NCBI GenBank assembly: GCA_020634435.1
Contig: JACKBS010000007.1
Span: forward strand, 496,001 to 560,000
DNA length: 64,000 nucleotides
Direction: 5' to 3'
Source: Ardenticatenaceae bacterium
GTDB taxonomy: Bacteria > Chloroflexota > Anaerolineae > Promineifilales > Promineifilaceae
The notes under the pieces were generated by a model. The model worked only from the letters and a program-made list of their open reading frames with translations, ran no database searches and was not told the origin of the DNA. Positions within the stretch are counted from its first letter, which is position 1. Each line of letters starts with the position of its first letter. Made by a program: the position numbers and the translations under genes. Positions 19,600-28,351 of the stretch are shown here, one piece after another.

Positions 19600-20148
19600 T
19601 TAATCCTTTAAGTAGTTATATATTGTGGACTTCGAGACACCTAAAGTCTCACAAATTTCGCTTACCGGATGTTTCCGTGAATCATGTAGATTTCTCGCCA
19701 GTTGGATTTTCTTTTCGTCAAGTATCCTTGGTCGTCCACCTTTTCTTCCCCTTGCTCGTGCTGATGCCAATCCAGCTATGGTTCGTTCTCGTATGAGATT
19801 ACGCTCAAATTCAGCAAGTGCACCAAAGATATGGAAAATTAGCCTACCTCCACTTGTAGTTGTATCAATCATTTCCTGAAGACTGCTAAAGCCAATCTTT
19901 CGTTCTTCTAAACGAGTAATAAGTTCAATAAGATGCTTAAGAGAACGTCCTAAACGGTCAAGTCTCCAAACTACCAAGCTATCCCCTTCTCGCAAAAAAC
20001 CTAATGCCTTTTGAAGGCCAGGTCTCTCTGATTTGGAACCACTTATTTTGTCCGTAAAAATTTCTGTGCAACCGGATTTCTTTAACTCGTCGATTTGCAA
20101 GGACAAGTTTTGCTCATGAGTTGAAACGCGTGCATATCCTATTTTCAT
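19600..20148 (-). CDS. Serine recombinase (resolvase/invertase)
   Basis: 182 residues, normal length for a Tn3/Hin-type resolvase. The catalytic domain has YARVSTHEQ with the nucleophile serine near residue 9, VVWRLDRLGRSLKHLIEL, and EFERNLIRERT. A C-terminal helix-turn-helix (ILDEKKIQLARNL...VSEICETLGVSKSTIYNYL) binds the site. The enzyme cuts and rejoins DNA at short dyads. An inverted repeat at 20270-20291 upstream is a candidate site. It lies between the EAD operon and an intact IS630 element, marking an insertion-prone stretch. Confidence 0.9.
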   Translation of the reverse strand: MKIGYARVSTHEQNLSLQIDELKKSGCTEIFTDKISGSKSERPGLQKALGFLREGDSLVVWRLDRLGRSLKHLIELITRLEERKIGFSSLQEMIDTTTSGGRLIFHIFGALAEFERNLIRERTIAGLASARARGRKGGRPRILDEKKIQLARNLHDSRKHPVSEICETLGVSKSTIYNYLKD

Positions 20149-20269
20149 GGCACATGATAACGTACATTAACTCAATTTTTCAAGTAGTATTTGGACTTTC
20201 ATTACTGGATGGGTTTTTGGAAAGAGAGGGCTGGCTGGATAATAATTTTTGAGGGCGTTACGGGAGCAT

Positions 20270-20291
20270 CCAAAAAACGTGCGTTTTCTGG
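20270..20291. repeat. Inverted repeat, possible recombinase or operator site
   Basis: CCAAAAAACG and CGTTTTCTGG face each other across TG, 9 of 10 positions pairing. It lies 122 bases upstream of the serine recombinase start and outside the neighbouring IS630 element. Confidence 0.35.
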
Positions 20292-20322
20292 AAAATTAAT
20301 TTATCTACGAGCTATTAAGTAT

Positions 20323-21518
20323 TTATAAAAAAGGTTTCGTCACTTTTGAATAGAGAAATCATGGAACAATTTCCTCAAAAAGTAGAGGAGAAAGTCATGA
20401 TTTATGCAAATGTTGATGAGCAAGGGCAACAAGAACTTGAGCAAGCGATGAAAAAGACAAACGATAAAAAATGGTATCGGCGACTCAAAACGATAGCGTT
20501 ATCGAATCAGGGTCGTTCTGTGCCAGAAATCGCTGCCATTTTCGGTTTGAGCCAAGCAGTTATCCGGACTTATATCAAACGGTACAACCAAGGTGGCCTC
20601 GCGCGGCTGAAGGCAAGCTATGGTCAAGGACGGCCGTTAATGCTCGAATGGGATGACGCCAAATGGCTCGAACTGCTGGGGCAAGCCCCAAGCGACTTTG
20701 AGAAACTAGAGACAGGTGCTCAAAATTGGACACAAGCCCTGATGGCAGCGTATCTTGCCACGTACGAAGAGGTGGAAGTGAGCCAAGCCTCCGTTTCACA
20801 CATGCTCAAGCGAGCAGGCATCAAGTGGAAAAGAGCCAAAGCACGTATCAAGTCACCCGACCCACTCTATGTCGTTAAGCGGCAGCGGGTTGAAGAATTG
20901 AAAGAAAAAGCACAAAACAACAGCCTCTCCTCTGGAGAAGCAACGCGCCCTCCACCCGATGGCGCAAAACCTGCGCTACTTTTTTACCTAGACAGCACAG
21001 ACCTGCATTGGTGTCCAGAAATTGGTCACACCTACTCGCCGCAAGGCAGCCAATTGAAAGTCGATACGCCCGGACTTGAAAATCCCTGGCTGGCTTTGTT
21101 TGGTTCGTTGGCTTTCCCTTCTGGTGAAGGCGTTTACTCCATTCATGCGCACAAACGCCATTTGGAACTCGTCAATCATTTGCAGTTGTTAATGAACACC
21201 TATCCACAACATTTTTTATTTGTTGTGTTAGATAATGCTTCGGCCCACACAACGTCCAAAGTGGCACAATTTTGTCAAGACCATGCTGAGCAGCTTGAAC
21301 TTGTGTTTTTACCCACCTATTCGCCTCATCTCAATTTGATTGAGCGTTTATGGCGGGTCATGCGCCATCAGGTCACAAAAAACAAGTTTTATGACTCTGT
21401 TACTGCCTTGGCCGAAGCGGTGGTTAATTGGTTTGAACTGTACCCGATTGCTCGATTTAGTTCCCTTCTTGGGCTTGATGATTCTCAACTTCAATTTGTG
21501 TAAGAACCTTTTTTATAA
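20323..21518 (+). mobile_element. Complete IS630-type insertion sequence
   Basis: Perfect 14-bp terminal inverted repeats (TTATAAAAAAGGTT at 20323-20336, its complement at 21505-21518) bracket a single intact transposase gene whose stop codon lies 2 bases from the right repeat. The ends contain TATA, so the duplicated TA expected for this family cannot be placed uniquely. The element differs from the IS630 at 16204-17231. Confidence 0.8.
20397..21503 (+). CDS. IS630-family transposase
   Basis: 368 residues from ATG 20397, chosen because AGAGGAG lies 7 bases upstream; in-frame TTG 20346 and ATG 20361 are alternatives. A helix-turn-helix (SVPEIAAIFGLSQAVIRTYIKRY) is followed by the DDE core: FYLDSTDLHW, VVLDNASAHT and LPTYSPHLNLIERLWRVM supply the two Asp and the Glu. 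The reading frame is intact with no frameshift needed, so the element may still be active. Confidence 0.9.
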   Translation: MIYANVDEQGQQELEQAMKKTNDKKWYRRLKTIALSNQGRSVPEIAAIFGLSQAVIRTYIKRYNQGGLARLKASYGQGRPLMLEWDDAKWLELLGQAPSDFEKLETGAQNWTQALMAAYLATYEEVEVSQASVSHMLKRAGIKWKRAKARIKSPDPLYVVKRQRVEELKEKAQNNSLSSGEATRPPPDGAKPALLFYLDSTDLHWCPEIGHTYSPQGSQLKVDTPGLENPWLALFGSLAFPSGEGVYSIHAHKRHLELVNHLQLLMNTYPQHFLFVVLDNASAHTTSKVAQFCQDHAEQLELVFLPTYSPHLNLIERLWRVMRHQVTKNKFYDSVTALAEAVVNWFELYPIARFSSLLGLDDSQLQFV

Positions 21519-21697
21519 TGACTTACGAATTACAATATTAAAGTGTATACAAACTCCTGGGTTTGTGCTAAACTACGTGGGAAGTTAGCACGAAATATCT
21601 AGTTGCCAGTGATCTATAAAAGTGTCCAAAAAAGAATTCATCTTCTATTGAGTAGATCCAAAAAATAATAGCCTTACTGAAGGTAGGGCACAAACTC

Positions 21698-22174
21698 ATG
21701 ACATTCTCAAATATCAGAAAACCCGTCAAATTCATCTCAGGTTTTTCGCTATTTGCTTTGTTGATAATGTATGTTTTTTGGATAAGACTACTCAAAACAC
21801 AGGAGGTTAACACCTCTAACCCCATAGAACAGTCAGTTATCCATGATAGTATAGAAGTTTTTAGGCTTGCTGATAGATGTGACCCACTACCTTGTACAGA
21901 TCGCTTTTTCGTCATGAACATTGAACTGCTCAGCGAGTCGGCAAATTTAAAAAATACTGGTGCGGCAAAGTTACTGATTGGGTCCACGAATAGCAATAAT
22001 AGTGGAATCAGGATAATAGAAAGTTCAAGGCGGTTGCGTAGTCAGGAAAAAGGCGAGCTTGGTCGATGTTATGAGGGGGAATATCTCTTGAAAATCAAGC
22101 AATTTAACTTTCTATATATGCCACTCGATACTATCCGCATTTGTTATTCTAGCATTCAAGGAAATACAGATTGA
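21698..22174 (+). CDS. Hypothetical single-pass membrane or secreted protein
   Basis: 158 residues. One hydrophobic helix at about 13-29 (FISGFSLFALLIMYVFWI) acts as a membrane anchor or uncleaved signal. The rest is predicted to be outside, with Cys pairs (RCDPLPCTD; GRCYEGEY; RICYSS) that could form disulfides. I do not recognise the family. It precedes the secreted VWA protein by 42 bases on the same strand and may be co-transcribed with it. Confidence 0.6.
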   Translation: MTFSNIRKPVKFISGFSLFALLIMYVFWIRLLKTQEVNTSNPIEQSVIHDSIEVFRLADRCDPLPCTDRFFVMNIELLSESANLKNTGAAKLLIGSTNSNNSGIRIIESSRRLRSQEKGELGRCYEGEYLLKIKQFNFLYMPLDTIRICYSSIQGNTD

Positions 22175-22216
22175 GTTTTGAAATCTTCGGAATAAAAGAG
22201 CTTTTGGAGGGTGAAA

Positions 22217-25200
22217 ATGTCTCGGACTATTCGAATTTCTACAGTTCTGGCTTTACTGTTTGGATTAATCTTATTCCAGCTGCCGTTGTTAGGTATAGAT
22301 TCCTATAAAATTGACGCAGTTGAGGCAAATGAATTTTCTCAATTTGTCCAGCCTAGATCGAATTTTGAGTCATTAATTCTTGAAGACGTAGAAGGCTCTA
22401 ATGACTTATTACTTTCAGAAGATACATATAATTGTTATGAGACTTTGTCTTCTAGTGAACAGAACGATATGTTCTTGGCTGAAATCAAGTTTTCTGAGGC
22501 ATTATTTGCTGAGGAAATTCAAGCATTAGTTGAGAGTCACGAAGTTATACCTAGAACATTGATATACCATTGGGGTACTCACACCGGATGGTATCCAGTC
22601 GGTTCAATAAATACAATTTACGAAGATATTCAATCCTTTCATCAAAACCATGATGACTTTCTAAACACCCTGCTCGAAAAGCAAATGGATAATCAACTAG
22701 ATTCTGAACAGGAAGATATGGTAAATGCTCAAAGTCGGACGAGGTTAATTTCCGAAATTCAGCAACAAAGAGAAATAATTGATAACACAGGTTTTAAGAT
22801 TTCAGGATTGGAGATTTTTGGCACTAAAAATACTGTTACCGAATTGGAAAGCATTTCAGAGATTGAAGTAGCGCGTTGTATAAATTTGGTTACAGTCGAA
22901 AGCCAGGGCTTCGTCGATTCTACAGATTCAACATTTGAGGTATCTGATTCGCCCGACCCAGACACTTGGGTACCTGCAGGAATAAGTGTAATTGTTGAGG
23001 ATGATAACTATATTTACAGCCAGATTATCTGGAACGATACTAGTGGCTTTGATAATACTTATTTAGGCTATGAACATGATATACAGATTATTGACAAGGA
23101 TTTTTTTCGTTGTGAAAGTTTTGAGATGCTGGATCTTCCTTTAGATGGACATGGAGAGTGGGAGGAGTGCCGAGGCCCAGCTTATTCAAATCTCCCAGGT
23201 GCATACCTTGACACATTATATGAGGATTGGGATAACGATACAGAGCTATACACGATAGGTTCTAGTTTTAGTAATCAAATTCTTCCTCGAGAGATTTACT
23301 ACACCTATATAGATGTAAAAAATGAGAATTCAGACAATTCATCAAGCGAAGTAAGGGTGACGCCACAACTTGGTCGTTGGGCATCGGATACATGGAATCC
23401 GACATACTGGTATTTTTGTGCCCAATACGCAGGGTATTTAGGTCCACCGCAAGCTTGTATTTTCGGTGTAGAATCTAGTTTACAGATCCCCAAATTTACC
23501 GTATTCCGTGCAAGCTCGACGATTTTTCACTGGGGGCTAGTAATCCTCAGCCCAACTAGTGACTTCCCTGTTACAGTGGGTCCATATAATGCTCCTTCTA
23601 CCTTTGAACTAATCGTCACAAAACCAGGAATGGGTATGAGCAAAAACGATTTTTCAATAAGCATAGGGGATAAAAGTATCTCTTCAGAAAATATTGTCGC
23701 TTTCTCAGAGGAGGCTTATGGATACAAGCTTGAAGTTACCGCACCAACGCAATCGAGCAATGGTTCATATGATTTAACAGTCACTGCCAATGGATTTGAA
23801 GATACGGTAGAGAATGCCATCAAATACCAAGATGTCCCTAAGGTTGATGTATTTCTGTTAGTTGATTTGTCTTCAAGTTTTACTGATGATTTACCTATAT
23901 TTCAAGCTCAGGCTCCTTCAATAATAGCCTCATTAAAGTCAGCTTATCCAGATATTAGATTTGGCCTTGGATCATTTGTGGACTATCCAATCAATCCCTT
24001 TGGTTGGCAAGTTTGTGGGGATTATGCATATAAACGAATTATTGATTTAACATCTGATTCTGCAACAATCCTGGACAGCATTTACAATCTTGAAATCTAC
24101 TGTGGTCGTGATCTCGCGGAAAGTCAGTTATCAGCATTGTATCAAGTTGCGACTGGTGCTGGACAGGATCTTTCGAGTCAGGGTTATGCGGCTGCAAGTA
24201 TACCGTCAGGCCAGCAGGCAAATTTTCGGGATGATGCAGTAAAGCTAATTCTGTTATGGACAGATGCTGGCTTTCATTTGCCAGGAGATCCTGGTGATAT
24301 TCCTTATCCAGGACCCAGTTTTAATGAAACGATAAATGCCATTCTATCCTTGAATTCACCAACCGTTGCTGGAATTGCTTCGCAGAAAGAAGAAGGTTCA
24401 ACAAATAGCAGTAGTTTTGTCAAAGTTATAGGCATATCCTCTGGTACAGATGCAGTCTCTGATTTAAATCAACTAGCGTTAGGAACAAATGCTATTGCTC
24501 CTGCAGAAGGAGTAGATTGTGATGGGGACGGTATTATTGATTTGGGTCCAGGACAACCTTTGGTTTGTAATGTTTTAGCCTCGGGAGAGGGAGTGGGTGA
24601 CGCTATCACGACCTTAGTTGATGCCGGTGTAAATGATCCTGCCTACAGAGTTTATTTACCTATTATTGTTTCGCCAGCAACGGCCGTTTCTCCACCTTAT
24701 GCACCTAACAATCTTTCAGCCTTGTCCCTTGACAGCTCACGTATCCACTTAACTTGGAATGACAATTCTGAAAATGAACTAGGATTTGCTATTTATGATG
24801 GAGCCGCACTCGTGGCTACCGTCGAGAAAAATATTACTTCTTATACTGTTAACAATTTAGAAGCAAACTCTTCCCATTGTTATAAAGTTTACGCATATAA
24901 TAATTATGGCGTATCCACCTTTACAAGTGTGTCTTGCGCCAGCACCTACATTGAGAAGCTTTTGGGCCTTGTAACGGAAAATGGCTCCCCCGTAGCTGGT
25001 GAAACAGTTGAGTTAAGATATTTCAATGGGTCAGCTTGGACAACATATTCAAACACGATAACTGACTCAGGGGGAAATTACGCCTTTACTAACCTTCCGA
25101 TTTTGAATGGAAATACTTATCTTTATGTTCGCTGGCTAAATACAAGTAGTAACTCCGATCGCTTATCATCTTGGTCGTGCTGGACGATCTTCAATTCAAC

Positions 25201-25624
25201 TTCGGGCAGCGAGTCCTTTGTATGTAATTTTGATATTTCTGGAATAAATATGCTTTTACCCGCCCATGGAACGACTGTATCTTTACCTTACACATTTAGT
25301 TGGGAGAGGCGGCTAGTTACCTCAGACAGCTATGAAATCAATATAGCAGACGTAATCGACTTGGATCCTTATTGGTGGACGGCACCATCACTTGGTTATG
25401 TTGAAAGTTATACAATGAGTAGTCTTCCAGATGGATTCGCGCCAAACGAATTGTATGGGTGGTGGATGTGGGTCTATGGACCAGACGGATATGGTGTGTC
25501 TTATTATTATTATAACGTCACATTTTCAAATGCTGGAGAAGCTATTATTAGTGCAACACCAATGATTGATTATAAACAATTGAATGGGTTGGAAATACTC
25601 ATTCCTGAAAATCAAGGTGGTTAG
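22217..25624 (+). CDS. Large secreted protein with VWA-like, FnIII and Cna/CarboxypepD-like domains
   Basis: 1135 residues from ATG 22217 (TTTTGGAGGG ribosome site; the GTG at 22211 is too close to it). A signal peptide covers residues 1 to about 38. The first 500 residues are unassigned. Near residue 545 comes an integrin/VWA-like fold with the metal-site motif DLSSS and a GLGSFVDYP strand. The VYLPIIV segment near 810 is common in secreted Chloroflexota proteins. A fibronectin type III domain (NNLSALSLDSSRIHLTWNDN...YKVYAYNNYG) spans about 825-910. A carboxypeptidase-regulatory-like domain (GLVTENGSPVAGETVELRY) follows from about 915, then a beta-rich C-terminus. Adhesion or surface recognition is inferred. 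Confidence 0.8.
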   Translation: MSRTIRISTVLALLFGLILFQLPLLGIDSYKIDAVEANEFSQFVQPRSNFESLILEDVEGSNDLLLSEDTYNCYETLSSSEQNDMFLAEIKFSEALFAEEIQALVESHEVIPRTLIYHWGTHTGWYPVGSINTIYEDIQSFHQNHDDFLNTLLEKQMDNQLDSEQEDMVNAQSRTRLISEIQQQREIIDNTGFKISGLEIFGTKNTVTELESISEIEVARCINLVTVESQGFVDSTDSTFEVSDSPDPDTWVPAGISVIVEDDNYIYSQIIWNDTSGFDNTYLGYEHDIQIIDKDFFRCESFEMLDLPLDGHGEWEECRGPAYSNLPGAYLDTLYEDWDNDTELYTIGSSFSNQILPREIYYTYIDVKNENSDNSSSEVRVTPQLGRWASDTWNPTYWYFCAQYAGYLGPPQACIFGVESSLQIPKFTVFRASSTIFHWGLVILSPTSDFPVTVGPYNAPSTFELIVTKPGMGMSKNDFSISIGDKSISSENIVAFSEEAYGYKLEVTAPTQSSNGSYDLTVTANGFEDTVENAIKYQDVPKVDVFLLVDLSSSFTDDLPIFQAQAPSIIASLKSAYPDIRFGLGSFVDYPINPFGWQVCGDYAYKRIIDLTSDSATILDSIYNLEIYCGRDLAESQLSALYQVATGAGQDLSSQGYAAASIPSGQQANFRDDAVKLILLWTDAGFHLPGDPGDIPYPGPSFNETINAILSLNSPTVAGIASQKEEGSTNSSSFVKVIGISSGTDAVSDLNQLALGTNAIAPAEGVDCDGDGIIDLGPGQPLVCNVLASGEGVGDAITTLVDAGVNDPAYRVYLPIIVSPATAVSPPYAPNNLSALSLDSSRIHLTWNDNSENELGFAIYDGAALVATVEKNITSYTVNNLEANSSHCYKVYAYNNYGVSTFTSVSCASTYIEKLLGLVTENGSPVAGETVELRYFNGSAWTTYSNTITDSGGNYAFTNLPILNGNTYLYVRWLNTSSNSDRLSSWSCWTIFNSTSGSESFVCNFDISGINMLLPAHGTTVSLPYTFSWERRLVTSDSYEINIADVIDLDPYWWTAPSLGYVESYTMSSLPDGFAPNELYGWWMWVYGPDGYGVSYYYYNVTFSNAGEAIISATPMIDYKQLNGLEILIPENQGG

Positions 25625-25676
25625 TAATAGTGCAATTTGTAATGTCAAAATACTGAATATTCGATAAGATGATTTC

Positions 25677-25721
25677 GGGCTAGAGTGTGTTGTCATGTCA
25701 ACATACCCTAGCCATTTTCTT
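25677..25721 (+). terminator. Probable terminator after the secreted VWA protein
   Basis: An imperfect hairpin with GGCTAG/CTAGCC closing pairs and an inner TGTTG/CAACA stem is followed by ATTTTCTT, 53 bases after the VWA stop codon. Confidence 0.5.
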
Positions 25722-25763
25722 GTACTTACAAGATAGATTGTACGTCCAATATAGAGGGTTTGA

Positions 25764-26117
25764 TCATCTGTGCTTTCGTCGCGTTTGGACACGATAGGTA
25801 CTGTTACGATTTTCAACCTTCAGAAGCAAAATCACAAATTCTCTCTTTGGATTATATTCTCGAACTAGACGTATCGTATCTTCATCATCATGGTCTTCAA
25901 TTTGCTCTTGTGTGAAATAGGCAAAGGGATGGCCCCCACCTGGTAGTGGCTGCTCGGTGGTGTCTACGACGATTACCCCTCTACCCACTTCATTGAAGGC
26001 CATAGTTGCAACCGGCCAGAAAACATTTAGGTTCTCTCTAATCCACCCCGAATCTCCCTGTCGTTCCTTACGCGCCCATTCAGGTATCTCTCTCTTGTTT
26101 GGCTTGCGCTCTGGCAT
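25764..26117 (-). CDS. Paralogue of the GRGxIVVxTT / HPFAY small protein
   Basis: 117 residues, homologous by eye to the protein at 449-796: MPER start, VGRGVIVVDTT in the middle, then HPFAYFTQE, DDEDTIRLVREY and FVILLLK...STYRV. The two copies lie 25 kb apart and differ in about half the positions, so the duplication is not recent. Six bases separate its start from the stop of the small gene at 26123-26320. No Shine-Dalgarno is visible. Function unknown. Confidence 0.7.
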   Translation of the reverse strand: MPERKPNKREIPEWARKERQGDSGWIRENLNVFWPVATMAFNEVGRGVIVVDTTEQPLPGGGHPFAYFTQEQIEDHDDEDTIRLVREYNPKREFVILLLKVENRNSTYRVQTRRKHR

Positions 26118-26122
26118 ATTTA

Positions 26123-26320
26123 CTATTTTTCAAGAACACGCTCATATTCTGTGAGACTTTGATTCAGAAGACGAATCAGAAATTGCTTCTCAACATTAGG
26201 GATTTTGGGAGCACAGTGAATAACTGTCAGAACTGACTCTATTCTACGCTGAAGCACCAGAACACCTTTTGTAATATCTTGAGATTGGGTTCCTGATTTG
26301 ACTGATCGGGTTCTATACAT
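26123..26320 (-). CDS. Small hypothetical protein upstream of the GRG-family gene
   Basis: 65 residues, basic N-terminus then two amphipathic helices (KGVLVLQRRIESVLTVIHCA, VEKQFLIRLLNQSLTEYERVLEK). The stop codon lies five bases before the next start, the spacing expected of an operon, which is the main support. No family recognised. Confidence 0.45.
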   Translation of the reverse strand: MYRTRSVKSGTQSQDITKGVLVLQRRIESVLTVIHCAPKIPNVEKQFLIRLLNQSLTEYERVLEK

Positions 26321-26498
26321 TCTAGCAATACCATTTTAGCATCTTGAAAACGAAAAAATCCAGTCTAATTGTGCATCACGTCTGACTGTTGATTAGCCAA
26401 AAACGCAGGCTTCCTGCATAATAAACAGCGTACCTATCCTTGCAAAAGCGGTTGGATACAGACCTTAACAAAGGAGTTTACGCAACAAACTAAACGTC

Positions 26499-26780
26499 GT
26501 GGGTGACGAAAAGGGTCTCTACCAGTCTCTTGCTTCTGACCCACGCCTCAGAGGGTGCAAACCAAGTGCAATCATAGTTGATGAAGCCAATGAGGTTTTT
26601 ATTTCAATCAAAGATGCTTCACTAGTTGCCAAACTCTCTGTTGAGCGACTTCGGGGTCTCATAGGCGAGAATAGACTATCTGGATTTAAACCCGGCGGCC
26701 GTGATTTATTTATCTCCTTGGAATCAGTAGATGCATATCTCACTGAAGGCAGACAATCTCCTGGCCGACCTCAAAAGTAA
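26499..26780 (+). CDS. Small excisionase/MerR-like DNA-binding protein
   Basis: 93 residues from a GTG start. Residues 35-85 (FISIKDASLVAKLSVERLRGLIGENRLSGFKPGGRDLFISLESVDAYLTE) follow the excisionase/helix-turn-helix_17 pattern: a helix pair, then 'GENRL.GFK.GGRDLFI' as the wing, then a closing helix. This type binds short DNA sites and often controls excision or transcription. A perfect 16-bp palindrome overlapping a -35 box begins 15 bases after its stop and is a candidate target. The start codon is uncertain because no well-placed ribosome site is present. Confidence 0.6.
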   Translation: MGDEKGLYQSLASDPRLRGCKPSAIIVDEANEVFISIKDASLVAKLSVERLRGLIGENRLSGFKPGGRDLFISLESVDAYLTEGRQSPGRPQK

Positions 26781-26794
26781 AGGTACCACACTTC

Positions 26795-26835
26795 CAAACG
26801 CTAGCGTTTGACAAAAATCAAAAACTCTATATCAT
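26795..26835 (+). promoter_or_regulatory. Sigma70-like promoter overlapped by a 16-bp palindrome
   Basis: TTGACA (26808-26813) and TATCAT (26830-26835) are separated by 16 bases. CAAACGCTAGCGTTTG, a perfect palindrome at 26795-26810, covers the first bases of the -35 box, the usual place for a repressor site. Transcription would start near 26842. Confidence 0.65.
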
Positions 26836-26921
26836 ATTCAAGAAGTATTTTGCTTTGTAGATTCACATTGCAGCTATTCAGTGTGACGGCCGTCCGAAGT
26901 CAAACGACAAGGAGAGACACG

Positions 26922-26945
26922 ATGAGTGGCGGAACAGGAACCTAG
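26922..26945 (+). CDS. Seven-codon ORF MSGGTGT with strong ribosome site
   Basis: ATG follows AAGGAGAG (26909-26916) at ideal spacing, and TAG comes after codon 7. It may be a translated micropeptide, a decoy for ribosomes, or the remains of a longer gene. A nearby terminator argues that the unit is complete. Confidence 0.35.
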   Translation: MSGGTGT

Positions 26946-26958
26946 AAGCAGGATTGAG

Positions 26959-26992
26959 AGGCGCCAGACATCCGGAGTCTGTCGCCTTTTTA
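26959..26992 (+). terminator. Strong rho-independent terminator
   Basis: Stem AGGCG-C-CAGAC / GTCTG-T-CGCCT with a 7-base loop, followed by five T then ATTT. It ends the short transcript and lies next to the end of the converging gene at 26994. Confidence 0.8.
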
Positions 26993-26993
26993 T

Positions 26994-27671
26994 TTACCAT
27001 TCCCACTTAAAGCCGTATTGTTCCTGCAAACGAGGCTTTTCAATCTCCCACGTAGCTGCCCACTTCCCTTTTGGCAACTTACGAATATTCTCTTGACCTA
27101 GCGGTGTTGTTCGACGGCGCAAGTGCTCGACAACAAACACTTGCTGTGGCGGGCGTTGCTTGGGAAAAATCACCTGCAATTTCAATGCTTTAGTACGGTG
27201 GCTGATCTCACTTCCCCACTCTTCAACCGGTTTTAAAAAACCGTTTAAATGTTCCCATTCGATATTAAATTCATCTTCCTCACCTTTTTCCTTTACTTCC
27301 CTGAGCGAAATGAGAATCTGTGTTTTGTGGCCTGAGTCATACCGGTCAGCCTCAAAGCCTGGGGTGCAATGATAGTTGACAAGGATACGGCCGTCGCCCC
27401 AAGCCTGATCTTGGTAGGCAATGATATTATTTTGCCGATACCGTACCTTCTGCCGCTTGCGCACCAAAGCCCGTTTCCCTTTGGTGTCTTTCAGCTCCAG
27501 CACCACCTCATGCTCCAGCACCTCATACATTCCCTCATCGGCCAGTCCCCGCCACAGCTTTTTGCCCATCTGCCACAAATCGGCTGTGATTTCGAGCCAC
27601 GGCCCACCAAATAGCACGGCGATGACCGAGCCCAGATTTGGTTTGCTTTCTTTGTTCTCAAATAGGGTCAT
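26994..27671 (-). CDS. Hypothetical soluble protein
   Basis: 225 residues, no signal peptide. The composition is charged with many beta-like stretches (EVVLELKDTKGKRALVRKRQKVRYRQ; KTQILISLREVKEKGEEDEFNIEWEHL; QQVFVVEHLRRRTTPLG). A hydrophobic N-terminal patch (VIAVLFGGPWLEI) is too short to be a firm membrane segment. I do not recognise a family. It lies upstream of nothing on its own strand and is 52 bases from the toxin gene, possibly in the same transcript. Confidence 0.6.
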   Translation of the reverse strand: MTLFENKESKPNLGSVIAVLFGGPWLEITADLWQMGKKLWRGLADEGMYEVLEHEVVLELKDTKGKRALVRKRQKVRYRQNNIIAYQDQAWGDGRILVNYHCTPGFEADRYDSGHKTQILISLREVKEKGEEDEFNIEWEHLNGFLKPVEEWGSEISHRTKALKLQVIFPKQRPPQQVFVVEHLRRRTTPLGQENIRKLPKGKWAATWEIEKPRLQEQYGFKWEW

Positions 27672-27723
27672 TTGCAGGTGGTTGTTTCTCTTACTGTAGC
27701 AAGTTGAAGCAGGGCAATCAATA

Positions 27724-27978
27724 TCAAGGTTTCTTCAAAACATCATGGGGACCAACTTTACGCAAGATAATGATGTCGTCCACTATGTAAAACGTCATTC
27801 GATTATGCCTATCTACCCGCACTTCCCAGATGTCAGTACCGCCCATCTTCTTTGTATTTAAACCGGGATGGCCAAGGTCATTCATCATATAACGAAGCAA
27901 GCGGTCAACCTTTTTACGAGTTGTTGGGTGGAGCTTGATGTACAGTTTGAGGAAAGATTTTGTGCGGCTTATTCTCAT
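27724..27978 (-). CDS. RelE/ParE-superfamily toxin
   Basis: 84 residues, typical toxin length. The fold pattern is characteristic: SFLKLYIKLHPTTRKKVDRLLRYM helices, then DIWEVRVDRHNRMTFYIVDDIIILRKVGPHDVL, the beta sheet with Arg and terminal His-Asp. These proteins usually cleave mRNA on the ribosome. Its start overlaps the stop of the antitoxin gene (ATGA), the classic antitoxin-first arrangement. Confidence 0.8.
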   Translation of the reverse strand: MRISRTKSFLKLYIKLHPTTRKKVDRLLRYMMNDLGHPGLNTKKMGGTDIWEVRVDRHNRMTFYIVDDIIILRKVGPHDVLKKP

Positions 27979-28268
27979 ACATGAGAGTGCAAATCTTTAA
28001 TTAGATCATCAGCACTCTCAAATATTTCATATTCCCCATTGACCAGGGCTTTATTAGCTTCCTGCTCCCCTTTCTGCCATTCCTCAGACCAAAACCACTG
28101 CTCGTCCTTCAGAACGTGTTTCGGCCGTTTTAATGTGGGAATTGCTAGTTTGGTGGGTTTCACTTTCCCTCGACCTATTTCACGAGCCAGGCGACTTGCC
28201 TTCTCCAATAAGTCAGCAAGCTTGTCGAATTTCTCAAGGGTTTCAGTTGTCAGAACGGCACGGCTCAT
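27975..28268 (-). CDS. Antitoxin partner of the RelE-like toxin
   Basis: 97 residues, start at 28268, overlapping the toxin start by 4 bases. The C-terminus (EQWFWSEEWQKGEQEANKALVNGEYEIFESADDLIKDL) is the toxin-neutralising tail common in antitoxins of this type ('WF..EWQ.GE.EA......G....F...DE...L'). The N-terminus (MSRAVLTTETLEKFDKLADLLEKASRLAREIGRGK) is helical and may bind the operator. It probably represses its own operon. Confidence 0.75.
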   Translation of the reverse strand: MSRAVLTTETLEKFDKLADLLEKASRLAREIGRGKVKPTKLAIPTLKRPKHVLKDEQWFWSEEWQKGEQEANKALVNGEYEIFESADDLIKDLHSHV

Positions 28269-28351
28269 ATGAGGACATCATATCATTTGCAAGAAGCATT
28301 TTCTATCGGCAAATTCAACACTTGACGCTTGTGATTTGTCCAGATGTTGCC

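Larger units (their letters stand above)
26842..26992 (+). ncRNA. Short independent transcript, candidate small RNA or micropeptide mRNA
   Basis: A promoter with operator upstream and a rho-independent terminator at the end define a transcript of about 150 bases. The only reading frame with a good ribosome site is seven codons long (26922-26945). No plus-strand gene follows within reach, so it is not an ordinary leader. The plus-strand gene upstream (26499) ends before the promoter. Confidence 0.5.
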
